Shown here piece after piece: positions 55,276 through 64,000 of a stretch of 64,000 nt of DNA (its first letter is position 1; each line of letters starts with the position of its first letter). This DNA comes from Bacteroidota bacterium (GTDB lineage Bacteria; Bacteroidota; Bacteroidia; Chitinophagales; Chitinophagaceae): positions 55,682 through 119,681 of the forward strand of contig JAFEAF010000008.1 of the NCBI GenBank assembly GCA_018266555.1, written 5' to 3'. The notes under the pieces are model-generated. The model was not told the origin of the DNA and made no database searches. It was given only the letters and a program-made list of their open reading frames with translations. The translations under genes and the position numbers were made by a program.

Positions 55276-57168
55276 ATGACAAACAAATTATCTCAAAAGA
55301 AAATTCCTATCTCTATTGCATTAGATCCCACTCTGGAATCAGAAGAAATTAAACAGGCATCTTTTTTCAATAAAGGCCGTTTGTTACTCATATCTGCATT
55401 AGCCGTATTCATAGCAGCAGCAGCCAGTGTCATTGCAAAAGGATTGATTTACCTGATCAATTTCATTACCCATATTTCATTTTATGGAAACTTCACTATT
55501 TCTGCTGTAAGCCCTGCAGATAATCATTTAGGTATTTGGGTCATTGTAATTCCTGCCATTGGTGGACTTATTGTTGGGTTGATGGCATTTTATGGTTCCA
55601 AAGCAATACGTGGTCATGGCATTCCGGAAGCCATGGAACAAATTCTTACTAATCAAAGTAAGATCAAACCCACCATTACTTATTTGAAACCGATTTCTTC
55701 TGCAATCTCAATAGGTACCGGAGGCCCTTTTGGTGCCGAAGGCCCCATTATTGCTACTGGTGGTGCATTGGGCTCAACAATTGGTCAGCTCTTAAAAATT
55801 ACTCCGCACGAAAGAAAAATTTTATTGACTGCCGGAGCAGCTGCTGGCATGGCAGCAATATTCGGAAGCCCGATTGCAGCCATCTTTTTAGCGATTGAAT
55901 TATTACTTTTCGAATTTTCACCACGCTCTATAATCCCGGTTAGTTTAGCCTGTATCACCGGTGCAGCCGGACATTATTTATTTTTCGGACAGGAACCTGT
56001 TTTTGCAACTGGTCATCTTATAGATACCCCCTCTAATATTGCACTTGCCGGGTACAGTATCATTGGTATTATTATCGGCTTGCTTTCCGTGCTGGTAACC
56101 AAAATAGTTTATTTTATTGAAGACAGCTTTGAGAAAATTCCAATTCATTGGATGTGGTGGCCTGCTATCGGGGGATTAGCAGTTGGTATTATCGGGTATT
56201 TTGCTCCAAGGACATTGGGGGTAGGATATAATAATATTACCGATGTTCTTACAGGAAGTTTACCCATGCAAATTGTTTTGTCATTATGCTTGTTCAAATT
56301 TCTTTCCTGGGCTATTGCTTTGGGCAGTGGCACCTCCGGTGGTACTTTAGCCCCATTACTCACAATTGGTGGGGCCGTGGGCGCCTTATTTGGACAATTA
56401 GCAATAGACCTGTTTCCTTCTGTAGGAATAACCATTCCACTTGCAGCATTGGTAGGTATGTCTGCCATGTTTGCGGGGGCTTCGAGGGCATTTGTCACTT
56501 CAATAATTTTTGCTTTGGAATCAACAGGTCAAACGAAGGCATTGGTTCCGTTATTGGCAACCTGCAGTGCTTCTTATATTATTTCATTTTTCCTGATGGA
56601 AAATACCATCATGACTGAAAAAATTTCACGAAAAGGCGTGAAAGCTCCTACTTCTTATGAACCTGATATCCTGGAAAAAATCAACGTGGAGCAGGTAATG
56701 GATAAAAATAGTCTTGTGTTCAGCACTGATAATACTACCGAAGAAGTGATTCATTGGCTGGAGAAAGAACCGGAGTATAAAGAAAATTATTTTATCATTT
56801 CCACTGCTGAAGGAGAATATAAAGGAATTTTAAGTGCGTCCAATTTATTCAGCAAGCATCATAGTAAACATACTCCCATCGGGACTCTTGTACGCAGAAA
56901 AAATATTTCCATTAATGAAGATGACAGCCTGAGATCTGCGGTGGAACTGATGGCCAAAGAAAACGTTGATGTTTTACCGGTGTTGTCATCGCATGATAAC
57001 TCGATTTCAGGAACGCTTTCTTATAAAAATATCCTGTCCAGTTATAAGCATAGTATGAATGAACATCAGAAAAATAATGCGGTGATCTCTTTAAAAAGAA
57101 GAAGCCTGAAGATCCTGATCCGGGGCCAGCAAATAATCCGGAATATCAAATCAAAAATTGAGGATTAA
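55276..57168 (+). CDS. ClC-type chloride channel/antiporter with CBS domains
   Basis: A 630-residue membrane protein of the ClC family. The selectivity segments are GHGIPEAMEQIL (in place of GSGIP), GPFGAEGPIIATGG with the gating glutamate Glu155, and GSGTSGGTLAPLL near the later helices. About 10-12 membrane segments (about 30-450) are followed by two CBS domains (about 470-525 and 535-590) with VMDKNSLV and VLPVLSSHDNSISGTL, which may bind adenine nucleotides. The His in GHGIP is normal for this bacterial subgroup. Gating Glu suggests a Cl-/H+ antiporter, but channel function cannot be excluded. Ends with a basic tail. Confidence 0.9.
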   Translation: MTNKLSQKKIPISIALDPTLESEEIKQASFFNKGRLLLISALAVFIAAAASVIAKGLIYLINFITHISFYGNFTISAVSPADNHLGIWVIVIPAIGGLIVGLMAFYGSKAIRGHGIPEAMEQILTNQSKIKPTITYLKPISSAISIGTGGPFGAEGPIIATGGALGSTIGQLLKITPHERKILLTAGAAAGMAAIFGSPIAAIFLAIELLLFEFSPRSIIPVSLACITGAAGHYLFFGQEPVFATGHLIDTPSNIALAGYSIIGIIIGLLSVLVTKIVYFIEDSFEKIPIHWMWWPAIGGLAVGIIGYFAPRTLGVGYNNITDVLTGSLPMQIVLSLCLFKFLSWAIALGSGTSGGTLAPLLTIGGAVGALFGQLAIDLFPSVGITIPLAALVGMSAMFAGASRAFVTSIIFALESTGQTKALVPLLATCSASYIISFFLMENTIMTEKISRKGVKAPTSYEPDILEKINVEQVMDKNSLVFSTDNTTEEVIHWLEKEPEYKENYFIISTAEGEYKGILSASNLFSKHHSKHTPIGTLVRRKNISINEDDSLRSAVELMAKENVDVLPVLSSHDNSISGTLSYKNILSSYKHSMNEHQKNNAVISLKRRSLKILIRGQQIIRNIKSKIED

Positions 57169-57211
57169 TAAAAAAAGGTAATATATTTTTTTGAATTTAT
57201 TAGCTCTTCAT

Positions 57212-60200
57212 TTATGAAGCTGCTGCCGGCAACTGTACATAAAATGTAGAGCCTTTTCCCTGTTCTGTTTCAAACCATATTTTTCCTTTGGCTTGTTCCA
57301 CAATCCCCTTACACATAGCTAAGCCCAACCCCGTGCCTGATGATTTAGTTGTAAAATTTGGGATAAAGATTTTAGATTGTGTATCAGCAGGGATGCCTTC
57401 ACCATTATCTTTAATACTTACATACATTACACCGTTCGCCAAGGCTTCTTTCACTTCAATGATACATTGACCATGGCCGTTATGTGCTTCCACCGCATTT
57501 GTGAAAAGATTAGTGAACAAGCGGTTCATCTGGGTTTTATCAGCATGCAGCAGTAATTTTTCCTGTACCGGCTTCCAAATGATTTCCACATTAGGATCGG
57601 TACGGTATAAATCTTTTAATGATCCAATGACATCATGTAAGTCGAACAATTCAACATTTACATTCCCGATATTGGCAAACTGTGAAAAATCTGCTGCAAT
57701 TTTTGATAAATGGTCAATCTGTTCCACCAGGGTTCGAGCTACATTTCCCGAAAGCTCTTTTACATTAGGTTGGTTGTTGTCAATAGCTTTTTGCAGATAT
57801 TGAATGCTCAACTTCATAGGCGTTAACGGGTTTTTAATTTCATGCGCCACTTGCCTGGCCATTTCTCTCCAGGCTCCTTCCCGCTCACTTTTTGCTAATG
57901 CCGAAGCACTTTCGCCGAGCTTTGTTACCATTTTATTATATTCTTTTACCAACTCTCCTATCTCGTCTTCACGGTTCCATGTAATTTCTTCATTCTTCTG
58001 ACCGAGATTCACCTCACGCATTTTACTGCTGATTATAGAAAATGAACGGGTAATACGGTTGGTAATAAATAATGCGATAACACCGGCAATCAGGAAAATA
58101 AATGCATTGAGATTGATAATGGCAACCAGGAAATTGGATATTTCCTGGTTCAGCTCCCTTTGAGAAGCGAAGTAAGGAATATTGAGATAACCGTAAACAT
58201 TTCCATCTTCATCTCGAACCGGAGCGTAAATGCTGAGATAAGAAAGCTCGGCTATCTGTTCCTCCTGCACATGCTGCACCTGGCGTAGCCTGCTGAGATG
58301 AAAAAAAGCAACAGGGTTCATCTTGGAACTCAGGACACCTTTCCTGTAAACATTAGCTTCTGAAGATACCTTCAGGTTGCCGTCGATATCATACACATTC
58401 ACATCTACATCATGTATATCTGAAACCTCATCCACTAATTTTTGAAGATCAAAATTGCTTACAGTATCATATATTTTCACCACATCATCAAACGTACTGT
58501 GGTCGGCCTGTTTCTTTTGCATCTCATTGACCATAACCTTCATTGTACGGCTTAGCTTTTCACTGTTGTTCGTGTTATACCGGCTTTTAAAAAAAGAAAG
58601 CGTTACAATACCGATTACAAGAAATGAAAGTACGCTGATGAAAATGATTGTACTGTGTACCTGCATCCGGATATTAAGCTGAAATATTTTTTTAAACCCT
58701 TCATGATAATAAATATTTTTCAGTAAAACAGAGATTAGTTGCACAGAAGCCACTAAAAAAAGAAAAGAGCAAAAAATATATGAAAATAATGTAATCGCTT
58801 CGATGATCGTATCCCGCTTGCGGGCCATCACTACCACTTTCTCCTTACTGGCACGGTACCATAATTCATCATATTCACCATTGATCCGCTTTTCATATTC
58901 TTGTTTGGGCACCTCAGTATCTGTAATTGATGTGGCAAACGGATATTTGTTAGATGGCGATACTAATCTTTTGTTATTATAAATCGCATAGGAATAAATC
59001 GGCGAGTTTTCAGCCTCCCCTTGTTTCAATTGCTTAAAAAGCTCAGGGAATAATGCATCGCTACTGTACTTTTTGGGATTGGAAATGATGAATAAAGAAC
59101 CGAGTTTTTTCCCGTCATCGTTCACTGCCTCTCTTTTTGTGATATAGGTGAACTTATCGTATGAGGTTTCATAGTAATAAATGTCCGGGATATTGGTGAG
59201 TTTAGATTGACCAAGAATTGTATTCAGAGCCTCAAACGTTGTAGGATCGTCGTTATTTATTCCCTTCCCGGCACTATCATATACATATAATTTAGTGTCG
59301 TACTTATTCAGATAGCCCCGGTAATTTTCGGTGATGATGCTGTCCCTGAATTCTTTTCCTTTTTCAACATCCAGGAATCGGTAAAAATTATCTGCCAAAT
59401 AACTTTTATCCAGGTATTGCAAAGCAATGCTGAGTAAGCGTTCACTGGAAGGATCCGTTTGATCCACCAACCTTTCTGCATAGGCTTTTCTTTTTTCCCA
59501 TTCAGCTTTTTTATTTTCCGAAAGCATAATGGCAGATATAGAACCAGAAAAAATAAATATCCAGAAAAGTATACCGGCAATATTGATACGGAAACGACTC
59601 AGTAAAAAACCCTTCCAATTCACCAGCCACGTATAGACCAGGAGCCATAACAAAACAGGGAGGTAAAATAAAACCGTAGGATCCCCTGACCTAAAAGTCA
59701 AGTAGGCCAAACCCACAAGGCCGATACTAAAATAAACAATCATTGTCCGTCCTTCGAATAACGGGAAAATCAGGCGGAATAATAACTGGGTAAAATAATA
59801 GTATGAAAAAGAAAGACAAGCCAGAACAACAAACCCAACAACAGTATATGCATTCAAACTGAAAAAATCGGTTACATCAAATGATATTTTGGAGTCCGCC
59901 ACCATACTTCGTATTACTGTTGCCAGTAAAAAAGTTGAAAGTATCAATAAACATAATGCAACGGCCCCCGTGAGCCAGCGGAGCTTTTTAGGAAGTGTAG
60001 CTGCCAGGTTTTCCCGGTGTTGTAATTTGGACCATGCAAATAAAACGATCCAGCAGAAAAATACCGCATTGATCAGCAAGTCGCCTAGTGAACGCTGTAC
60101 AATATTAGATCCATAAATAGAAGGATCAAATAATTCAAACTGGCGCAGATTTAAAACAGAAGGGAAAAAATAAATCAACACTCTGAAAGTAACCAATAAT

Positions 60201-60976
60201 AAAGTGATAAGCCCTATTCCTTTTATTGCCCTTGTTTTCCGGGCTATAGTTTCTGCACGCAAATGAAAAAATATCAGTAAAAAAAAGACGGCACTGAAAC
60301 GCAACACTATTGTCCATGTGTCATTATATGGAACTGTACCGGATACTTTCAGATTTCGTTGCAGATAAAAAACTGTATTACCGCTGGCAGATTTTACCGG
60401 GAAATCCGTTGCCGAATTGCTGATCGTTACTCTTTTCACTGCAGTGCGGCTATAGGCAAATTGCTGAGGTAGATAATCTGTTTCAATAAAAAAATCAGAC
60501 TCCACGGGAACCATTGCATAAACCATAATGTGGCTGCTGATACCCGGTAAACTAATTGTTTTTTTTACCGTAAGATAATAACCGTTATCAAGGTGTTCGG
60601 GATATTCGCCATCATTCATTTCATAAGTTTCAGGCGGAGGCAAAATGATTTGTGTACTCCAGAAATGTGTGTCTATTTCTCCGAAAATATTTTCAGAAAT
60701 AAGAAATACGCCATAGTCTTTGGCAACAAGTTTATTAAAATCACTGAATGTTTCTTTGTTTTCATACAATTGCCGGATCAGGGTAGTGTCCTCTAAAAAA
60801 TCAGCAAAATCATTTTCCTGCCGGTGTAGATAATTTTCCAGCAGCCGCACTTCCCTGCTGATGGATGTTCTGTTTGAGTACAGAGTATTAAATCCGAGAG
60901 AAATACCAAATAATACAGCTGCCAGAATCAGCAGGCCGTATTTTTTAAAGAAAATATTTAAAAGATTTTTTTTCAA
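57212..60976 (-). CDS. Large NtrY-like membrane sensor histidine kinase
   Basis: A 1254-residue kinase. An N-terminal helix (about 12-32) and an extracytoplasmic domain (about 35-230) are followed by several helices (about 220-475), a second sensor region (about 490-730), and another helix pair around a further periplasmic domain (about 775-970). HAMP (RSFSIISSKMREVNLGQ) precedes the kinase core: His1045 in VAHEIKNPLTPMKLS, N-box NAVEAH, DNGEGIP, GLGLAMCKGIVEQ. HEIKNPLTP is the NtrY style. It has no receiver and no adjacent regulator. Starts at TTG 60976, with a 4-nt overlap with the end of mazG that suggests translational coupling. Confidence 0.88.
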   Translation of the reverse strand: MKKNLLNIFFKKYGLLILAAVLFGISLGFNTLYSNRTSISREVRLLENYLHRQENDFADFLEDTTLIRQLYENKETFSDFNKLVAKDYGVFLISENIFGEIDTHFWSTQIILPPPETYEMNDGEYPEHLDNGYYLTVKKTISLPGISSHIMVYAMVPVESDFFIETDYLPQQFAYSRTAVKRVTISNSATDFPVKSASGNTVFYLQRNLKVSGTVPYNDTWTIVLRFSAVFFLLIFFHLRAETIARKTRAIKGIGLITLLLVTFRVLIYFFPSVLNLRQFELFDPSIYGSNIVQRSLGDLLINAVFFCWIVLFAWSKLQHRENLAATLPKKLRWLTGAVALCLLILSTFLLATVIRSMVADSKISFDVTDFFSLNAYTVVGFVVLACLSFSYYYFTQLLFRLIFPLFEGRTMIVYFSIGLVGLAYLTFRSGDPTVLFYLPVLLWLLVYTWLVNWKGFLLSRFRINIAGILFWIFIFSGSISAIMLSENKKAEWEKRKAYAERLVDQTDPSSERLLSIALQYLDKSYLADNFYRFLDVEKGKEFRDSIITENYRGYLNKYDTKLYVYDSAGKGINNDDPTTFEALNTILGQSKLTNIPDIYYYETSYDKFTYITKREAVNDDGKKLGSLFIISNPKKYSSDALFPELFKQLKQGEAENSPIYSYAIYNNKRLVSPSNKYPFATSITDTEVPKQEYEKRINGEYDELWYRASKEKVVVMARKRDTIIEAITLFSYIFCSFLFLVASVQLISVLLKNIYYHEGFKKIFQLNIRMQVHSTIIFISVLSFLVIGIVTLSFFKSRYNTNNSEKLSRTMKVMVNEMQKKQADHSTFDDVVKIYDTVSNFDLQKLVDEVSDIHDVDVNVYDIDGNLKVSSEANVYRKGVLSSKMNPVAFFHLSRLRQVQHVQEEQIAELSYLSIYAPVRDEDGNVYGYLNIPYFASQRELNQEISNFLVAIINLNAFIFLIAGVIALFITNRITRSFSIISSKMREVNLGQKNEEITWNREDEIGELVKEYNKMVTKLGESASALAKSEREGAWREMARQVAHEIKNPLTPMKLSIQYLQKAIDNNQPNVKELSGNVARTLVEQIDHLSKIAADFSQFANIGNVNVELFDLHDVIGSLKDLYRTDPNVEIIWKPVQEKLLLHADKTQMNRLFTNLFTNAVEAHNGHGQCIIEVKEALANGVMYVSIKDNGEGIPADTQSKIFIPNFTTKSSGTGLGLAMCKGIVEQAKGKIWFETEQGKGSTFYVQLPAAAS

Positions 60977-61749
60977 ATTTCATTCTTCTGTTTGATGGTA
61001 TTCCAGATGGTATCCATTTCCTGAAGAGTCATTGAATCCAGGTTTTTTCCCTGCATGTGTGCCTGTAGTTCCATTTGTGAAAATCTATGTATGAATTTTT
61101 TGTTGGTACGCTCTAATGCATGATCAGCATCCAACTGCAAAAACCGTGCATAATTGACTAATGAAAAAAATACATCCCCAAGCTCTTCCTCGGCCTCATC
61201 AATTTTTCCTGATACCACAGCCTGCTGCAGTTCGTTTATCTCCTCTTCTACTTTTTCCCAAACCTGGTCTTTATTTTCCCATTCAAAGCCCACTTGTTTT
61301 GCTTTTTCCTGCAGGCGCATGGCTTTAATCAGGGATGGTAAAGTTTTCGGCACGCCACCTAATACAGTTTTTTTTCCTTCTTTTAATTTGAGGTTTTCCC
61401 AATTCTTTTTCACATCTTCTTCATTGGTAACTTTTACATCACCATAAACATGAGGATGACGGGCAACCAGTTTATCGCAAATCCCATGGATCATCTCATC
61501 AAGGGTAAACTCATTTTGCTCGCTGGCGATCTTAGTATAAAAAACAATATGTAACAACAGGTCCCCTAATTCCTCTTTGATTCCCTTCCAGTCTCCTTCA
61601 GTGACAGAATCAGCAAGTTCGTAAGTTTCCTCAATCGTCAGTTGCCTCAACGATTGAATCGTTTGTTTTTTATCCCAGGGGCATTTTTCCCGTAGATCAT
61701 CCATAATCGAAACCAATCTCAAAAAAGAATCATTTATCTTATGTTCCAT
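60973..61749 (-). CDS. mazG: Nucleoside triphosphate pyrophosphohydrolase MazG
   Basis: A 258-residue protein with two MazG domains; it hydrolyses (d)NTPs to monophosphates and PPi and cleans up damaged nucleotides. Motifs: LREKCPWDKKQT, EETYELADSV with EELGDLLLHIVFY in domain 1, and EEEINELQQAV with EEELGDVFFSLVNYARF in domain 2. The ATG at 61749 gives the usual N-terminus; an upstream TTG (61797) would overlap the preceding gene. It starts 10 bp after the DUF3667 gene and overlaps the histidine kinase start by 4 nt. Confidence 0.95.
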   Translation of the reverse strand: MEHKINDSFLRLVSIMDDLREKCPWDKKQTIQSLRQLTIEETYELADSVTEGDWKGIKEELGDLLLHIVFYTKIASEQNEFTLDEMIHGICDKLVARHPHVYGDVKVTNEEDVKKNWENLKLKEGKKTVLGGVPKTLPSLIKAMRLQEKAKQVGFEWENKDQVWEKVEEEINELQQAVVSGKIDEAEEELGDVFFSLVNYARFLQLDADHALERTNKKFIHRFSQMELQAHMQGKNLDSMTLQEMDTIWNTIKQKNEI

Positions 61750-61759
61750 AATTAAAAAA

Positions 61760-62836
61760 TTAAAATATGACTGCTGAAAAGAAAATAAACAGGCCAAATA
61801 ATATTGCCAGCATTAAAAATGAGAAAAAGGCAACAATCATAAATTTGACAAATGTTTTAAATCTCCGTTGTCCATAAAAATTTCTCATGGCTTTGTACAG
61901 GTAAAATTGTAATCCAATAAAAAGAATAGTGATAATCAAACCTGTTATACTCCAATTGAAAGTTTCCCCCAGTTTACTCACCCCAAATACAACAAGCAAC
62001 AATAAGAAACTGAAAATATATAAGTGAATTGTAAAGATACCATGATCCATAAAATAAAACTGTTTTCTTCTCACATACACCAACTTCAGCAACAATGCAA
62101 ATAAGGGTAATGAAATGAAAAGCATATAAGGAAGCCTGTGTAATATACTTTCGCCAAGCTCTTTCGAAGCTTCATCGGGATTTTCTTTAAACCGGGTATT
62201 AAGTTCAATTGCTTTTTTATTCAGCCTCCGCATAAACCAACCATCCCGTTTCGAAGAAGGCAAACGGTGTTGTGCAGAATCATATTCGCTATAAGTTTTA
62301 TAATTCGAACCGCTGATACTAATGTTTAAGCCGTTGGATTCCTCTTCTATAACATCATGCAATGTTAAAGGACATGAAGTGTCTTTTGCACAAAGCAACT
62401 TTCTTTTTAAAACCAGGTTAGCAGTATCTTTTGCCAGTTTTTTTTCAAGAGTTTTAATATACTCATTCCGTTCCTCCCTTGGCAAAGGCATGTTGACATT
62501 TGTTTTAAAAGCTTCTTCCGATTTAAAAAAATTAAAAAACAATAAAAAGAAAACCGCAGAAGTAAATACATACATCCGTACTGGGTGAAGATACTTTACT
62601 CTTCTGCCCTTTGTGTATTCTCTGGACAAGAACCCGGGACGAAAAATCAAGTCTTTTACTGTGATAAAAAACTTACCGTCAAAATGAGTAATATCATAAA
62701 AAAAATGAAGTACCATGTGCCAGAATGATTCCTGGGGCACAATGTTTTCCTGTCCGCAAATATGGCAATACCGCCCGTAAACAGTAGCACCACAATTCAG
62801 GCAATTTTTTTCTTTTCGCTCCCCGGAATGTGACAC
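61760..62836 (-). CDS. DUF3667 family membrane protein with zinc ribbon
   Basis: A 358-residue protein. The N-terminus has a four-cysteine zinc ribbon (CLNCG, CHICGQ), then DITHFDGKFFITVKDLIFRPGFLSREYTKGRRVKYLHPVRMYVF, the hallmark of DUF3667. Hydrophobic helices occupy about 95-115 and the last third (about 230-355, four helices), with a hydrophilic domain between. Function unknown. First gene of the three-gene minus-strand operon with mazG and the histidine kinase, which diverges from the YD-like gene. Confidence 0.85.
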   Translation of the reverse strand: MSHSGERKEKNCLNCGATVYGRYCHICGQENIVPQESFWHMVLHFFYDITHFDGKFFITVKDLIFRPGFLSREYTKGRRVKYLHPVRMYVFTSAVFFLLFFNFFKSEEAFKTNVNMPLPREERNEYIKTLEKKLAKDTANLVLKRKLLCAKDTSCPLTLHDVIEEESNGLNISISGSNYKTYSEYDSAQHRLPSSKRDGWFMRRLNKKAIELNTRFKENPDEASKELGESILHRLPYMLFISLPLFALLLKLVYVRRKQFYFMDHGIFTIHLYIFSFLLLLVVFGVSKLGETFNWSITGLIITILFIGLQFYLYKAMRNFYGQRRFKTFVKFMIVAFFSFLMLAILFGLFIFFSAVIF

Positions 62837-62907
62837 ATTTAAATTTTTCTTAAAAATAAGCAGAAAAATACAAGCAACTTTTCCTTTTCATTACTAAACA
62901 ATTCAGC

Positions 62908-62915
62908 TACTTTTG
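62908..62915 (+). promoter_or_regulatory. Putative promoter -7 element of the YD-like gene
   Basis: TACTTTTG fits TAnnTTTG and ends 21 nt before the ATG at 62937. Confidence 0.35.
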
Positions 62916-62936
62916 AACCAGACTTAAAATCAACCA

Positions 62937-63776
62937 ATGAAAAATCTGTTCCTACTCCTTTTGTTATTGGTTTCCGCTCCATCTATAGCCCAGTATTACT
63001 ATAAAGACCTTCTTAGTGCAGCACAAGACAGCCGCAAAATGAAAACTTATTACCTCAATAAAGTCAACATCATAACAGCTGCTGGTTACGATGCAGGAGG
63101 AGTAAAAACAAATGACTTTGCTGAACAGCAGGAAATTCTTCAGGGTGGAGCAGTTTTGAAAACCACCACCCGTCATATTTCAGATATTACAGTTTCCACC
63201 ACCCGGTTTGATGATCAATCGAGGTTGATCGAAGAAACAGATTCCAGTGCCGGCCTTTTAAGCATTACATCTTATATTTATAATACAGCAGGAAATATCA
63301 TTTCTATTAAAAACAATATCAGGGATTCCGGTGATGAGATCAACTCCAAAGAAATCCATAATTGGTACTATGATGCCCAGGGACGGCCCGAGAGAATGCT
63401 TCAGATACTAAACGACACCGACAGCACTGAATACAAATTTCATTTAGATGAGAAAGGAAATGTAGCTGACGAACAACCTTTCAAGAATGGCAATGCCGGA
63501 GAAATGATCTATTATTATTATGATGATAAAAACAGGTTAACAGATATAGTACGGTACAACGAACGTTTGAAAAAACTTTTGCCGGATTATATGTTTGAAT
63601 ATGATGAAGAAAGCCATGTGATACAAAAACTCACGACTTTATCCAATCAAAATTTAGGTTATCTAATATGGAGATACGCTTTTAATGACAAAGGTCTGAA
63701 GTCTAAAGAAGCACTTTATAATAAGGATAAAGTAATGACGGGCAAGATAGAATACACATACACCTTTTTACAGTAA
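62937..63776 (+). CDS. Secreted protein with YD/RHS-like strands
   Basis: A 279-residue protein with a signal peptide (about 1-18, ending SIAQ). The mature part is a series of short strand-turn repeats of the form (W/Y)-x-Y-D-x-x-G/N-R (YYDAQGRPERML, YYYDDKNRLTDIV, FEYDEESHVIQKL, YAFNDKGLKSKE), similar to YD/RHS repeats but without the long polymorphic-toxin C-terminus. I infer a small beta-rolled periplasmic or surface protein of unknown function. No toxin domain or immunity gene follows; tRNA genes do. Confidence 0.78.
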   Translation: MKNLFLLLLLLVSAPSIAQYYYKDLLSAAQDSRKMKTYYLNKVNIITAAGYDAGGVKTNDFAEQQEILQGGAVLKTTTRHISDITVSTTRFDDQSRLIEETDSSAGLLSITSYIYNTAGNIISIKNNIRDSGDEINSKEIHNWYYDAQGRPERMLQILNDTDSTEYKFHLDEKGNVADEQPFKNGNAGEMIYYYYDDKNRLTDIVRYNERLKKLLPDYMFEYDEESHVIQKLTTLSNQNLGYLIWRYAFNDKGLKSKEALYNKDKVMTGKIEYTYTFLQ

Positions 63777-63789
63777 ACTAATTAAAAAG

Positions 63790-63811
63790 CCGTTTCAAAC
63801 AACTGAAACGG
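63790..63811. terminator. Bidirectional terminator between the YD-like gene and tRNA-Leu
   Basis: CCGTTTCA and TGAAACGG form a perfect 8-bp stem with a 6-nt loop. On the minus strand it is followed by CTTTTTAATTA, a good T-tract for the tRNA transcript; it also lies 13 bp after the stop of the plus-strand gene. Confidence 0.8.
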
Positions 63812-63826
63812 TCTGTCTTAAAATCG

Positions 63827-63912
63827 TGCCCCAGACGGGAGTTGAACCCGTACAGGCCTTGCGGCCCACAGGATTTTAAGTCCTGCGTGTCTACCAGTTC
63901 CACCACCGGGGC
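63827..63912 (-). tRNA. tRNA-Leu (UAA)
   Basis: An 86-nt class II tRNA. Acceptor GCCCCGG pairs with CTGGGGC (one G-U), discriminator A. Anticodon stem CAGGA/TCCTG encloses the loop CTTAAAA, giving anticodon UAA (codon UUA). A long variable arm (GGGCCGCAAGGCC-like hairpin) and T-arm GGGTTCAACTCCC complete the fold. No encoded CCA is seen. It is downstream of tRNA-Gly on the same strand. Confidence 0.95.
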
Positions 63913-63961
63913 AAGAACTTTGAAAACTAAAAATCCACCAGCAATAAACTGATGGATGCTG

Positions 63962-64000
63962 AGCGGAAGACGAGGTTCGAACCCGCGACCTCAACCTTGG
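63962..64000 (-). tRNA. tRNA-Gly, 3' part only (cut by window end)
   Basis: The minus strand starts within the anticodon: CC, AA, GGTTG (3' half of the anticodon stem), variable loop, T-arm with GGTTCGAAC, and acceptor CTTCCGC plus discriminator U. The last two anticodon bases are CC, so the tRNA reads GGN codons and is a glycine tRNA, most like the GCC isoacceptor. The 5' half is outside the window. Confidence 0.88.

Noticed and set aside
55276..57168. GHGIP in place of GSGIP in the ClC protein as a novelty
   Set aside because: This substitution is usual in the bacterial ClC subgroup with CBS domains, so it was noted only as a remark.
62937..63776. RHS-type polymorphic toxin
   Set aside because: YD-like strands are present, but there is no C-terminal toxin domain, no PAAR/VgrG or immunity gene, and the protein is only 279 residues.

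Overview
The window comes from a chromosome of a Bacteroidota bacterium, most likely a member of the Chitinophagales/Chitinophagaceae. Signs of this are: a C-terminal type IX secretion sorting domain (18700-19806); Bacteroidota-style TAnnTTTG -7 promoter elements, one with a TTTG -33 box at 19-bp spacing in front of rplU; no obvious Shine-Dalgarno sequences; a LepB with an N-terminal membrane extension; a YpdA bacillithiol-disulfide reductase homologue; MqnE of the futalosine menaquinone route; and many short-signal lipoproteins. The content is mostly ordinary chromosomal housekeeping. I see no phage, insertion sequence, integrase, CRISPR array or recognisable defence island.

Layout. 1-9.2 kb (mostly +): a truncated secreted protein and its full-length paralogue (6495-7436), an outer-membrane barrel protein, a small heme-motif lipoprotein, an S9 peptidase, accD, smpB, an 868-bp stretch without a confident gene, and a SirB1-like protein. 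9.2-12.1 kb: dps, an exported Gfo/Idh/MocA oxidoreductase, csaA, ogt. 12.2-18.3 kb (all -): cdd, lepB, an NtrC-type regulator, pdhB, and two lipoproteins built from a repeated four-cysteine domain. 18.7-27 kb (mixed): a T9SS cargo protein, an acetyltransferase, ypdA, an oligopeptide-binding lipoprotein, an M1 peptidase, a polysaccharide flippase, an NlpC/P60 lipoprotein. 27-38.5 kb (mostly +): dnaE, trxA, a nucleoside permease (-), mqnE, DUF4345 and TfoX-N proteins, cardiolipin synthase, a membrane-anchored MutS-like ATPase. 38.5-43.6 kb: a minus-strand run GH3-dxr-rseP diverging from rplU-rpmA, followed by a 25-residue lysine-rich peptide gene below usual annotation size limits. 44-64 kb: polX, an NTF2-like lipoprotein, an ABC-F ATPase, a porin-mgtA pair, a second S9 peptidase, a ClC transporter with CBS domains, a DUF3667-mazG-histidine kinase operon, a YD-like secreted protein, and two tRNA genes (Leu-UAA complete, Gly cut by the window end).

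Several genes belong together by function: dxr (isoprenoids), mqnE (menaquinone), accD (fatty acids), GH3, cls and rseP all concern lipids or the envelope; ogt, polX, dnaE and the MutS-like protein concern DNA; lepB, rseP, the lipoproteins and the T9SS protein concern export. The NtrY-like kinase (57212-60976) and the NtrC-like regulator (14361-15521) could be partners, although they lie 42 kb apart.

Most interesting points: (1) the ABC-F protein has one consensus ATP site and one consistently degenerate composite site; (2) a lipoprotein family is built from tandem C-x17-C-x-C-x30-C domains joined by Asn/Gly linkers, with a conserved leader; (3) -7 promoter elements end only 4-5 nt before some start codons, suggesting leaderless mRNAs; (4) the Lys/Ala-rich micropeptide lies behind rpmA; (5) the MutS-type ATPase is membrane anchored. 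No clearly new multi-gene system could be demonstrated; the cysteine-domain lipoprotein pair is the best candidate for an undescribed family.
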